A stretch of DNA of 64,000 bases from Streptomyces litmocidini (GTDB taxonomy: Bacteria > Actinomycetota > Actinomycetes > Streptomycetales > Streptomycetaceae): NCBI RefSeq assembly GCF_014649755.1, contig NZ_BMTQ01000003.1, forward strand, positions 558,001-622,000. Direction: 5' to 3'. The notes below the pieces were generated by a model. The model ran no database searches. It worked only from the letters and a program-made list of their open reading frames with translations, and was not told the DNA's origin. Below, piece after piece: positions 63,764-64,000 of this stretch. The position numbers were made by a program, and so were the translations under genes. Numbering within the stretch: position 1 is the stretch's first letter; every line of letters begins with the position of its first letter.

Positions 63764-64000
63764 TCACGCCCCCTGTCGCCGGTCCACGACCACCTCTCCG
63801 CCCACCACGACCGTCTCCGCCACCGTGCCCGGGATCTCCTCGGGGGCGATGCGGAGGATGTCGCGGGAGAGGACGACGAAGTCGGCGAGCTTGCCCACCG
63901 TCAGCGAGCCGCGCTCGTGCTCCAGGAAGTTGGCGTAGGCCGAGCCCCTCGTGTAGCCCTCGACGGCGGTGGCGACGTCGATCGTCTCGCCGGCCGTCCA
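63764..64000 (-). CDS. Amidohydrolase, YtcJ-like, C-terminal part (cut by window edge)
   Basis: The last 78 residues of an amidohydrolase family 3 protein. Visible is the conserved closing block of that family: AVEGYTRGSAYANFLEHERG, SLTVGKLADFVVLSRD and IPGTVAETVVGGEVVVDR. The metal-binding residues lie beyond the window, so the substrate cannot be judged. It is convergent with the DUF305 gene across a terminator. Confidence 0.85.
   Translation of the reverse strand, partial: WTAGETIDVATAVEGYTRGSAYANFLEHERGSLTVGKLADFVVLSRDILRIAPEEIPGTVAETVVVGGEVVVDRRQGA

Overview
The window reads as chromosomal DNA of a Streptomyces-like actinomycete. GC content is very high throughout, GTG starts and 4-bp stop/start overlaps are common, and the gene families fit: a cellobiose-operator (CebR box) GH9 cellulase, a LAL-type LuxR regulator, PknB-type kinase, SpoIIE/HATPase phosphatase, DUF6153/DUF305 pair. 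No rRNA, tRNA, CRISPR array, insertion sequence or phage gene was seen.

Region 1 (1-14.7 kb) is a pentose-sugar locus, probably L-arabinose. It holds araA (cut by the window edge) and araB, a LacI-type regulator, a ChvE/GguA/GguB-type sugar ABC importer, a galM mutarotase, and a second four-gene importer of the YtfQ-YtfR-YtfT-YjfF type. A LacI-type operator, consensus about TTGTGAGCGCTAACAA, occurs upstream of araB, between lacI and the first importer, and twice upstream of the second importer, so one repressor probably controls all of it. Two unusual G-rich tandem arrays flank araB.

Region 2 (15-30.4 kb) is mixed: a universal stress protein, an ArsB/NhaD-like permease, the secreted GH9-CBM2 cellulase under a perfect CebR box, a Ser/Thr kinase, an odd metallo-beta-lactamase-fold protein, a nucleotide-sugar-epimerase-like protein, a LAL regulator, an MFS transporter and a PucR-type regulator. 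Two gene remnants (19.4 kb and 26.7-27.6 kb) sit here.

Region 3 (30.4-51.8 kb) is the most interesting part: a catabolic locus. A cupin-XRE regulator and an APC amine/amino-acid permease precede a long same-strand run: EtaA-like Baeyer-Villiger monooxygenase, alpha/beta hydrolase, flavin amine oxidase, an unassigned seven-helix membrane protein, Sad-type aldehyde dehydrogenase, zinc alcohol dehydrogenase, class III aminotransferase, two acyl-CoA ligases, SDR, acyl-CoA dehydrogenase, an APH-fold kinase, and a two-gene sodium:solute symporter. A phytanoyl-CoA-dioxygenase-like protein follows. The acyl-CoA dehydrogenase/kinase/SDR/ligase set resembles levulinate (Lva) and ACAD10/11 type 4-hydroxyacyl-CoA degradation. 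A 17-bp palindrome lies upstream of both the regulator and the operon. A conserved leader of about 116 nt occurs twice, before the monooxygenase and before the dioxygenase gene.

Region 4 (51.9-64 kb) has a SpoIIE-type phosphatase, then a TetR regulator, a self-sufficient P450-reductase fusion (CYP102/BM3 type) and a zinc alcohol dehydrogenase sharing related palindromes. After an NRPS adenylation-domain remnant come a GlsB-type membrane protein, a pirin, a TPR protein, a probable copper-responsive DUF6153-DUF305 pair, and the end of an amidohydrolase cut by the window edge.
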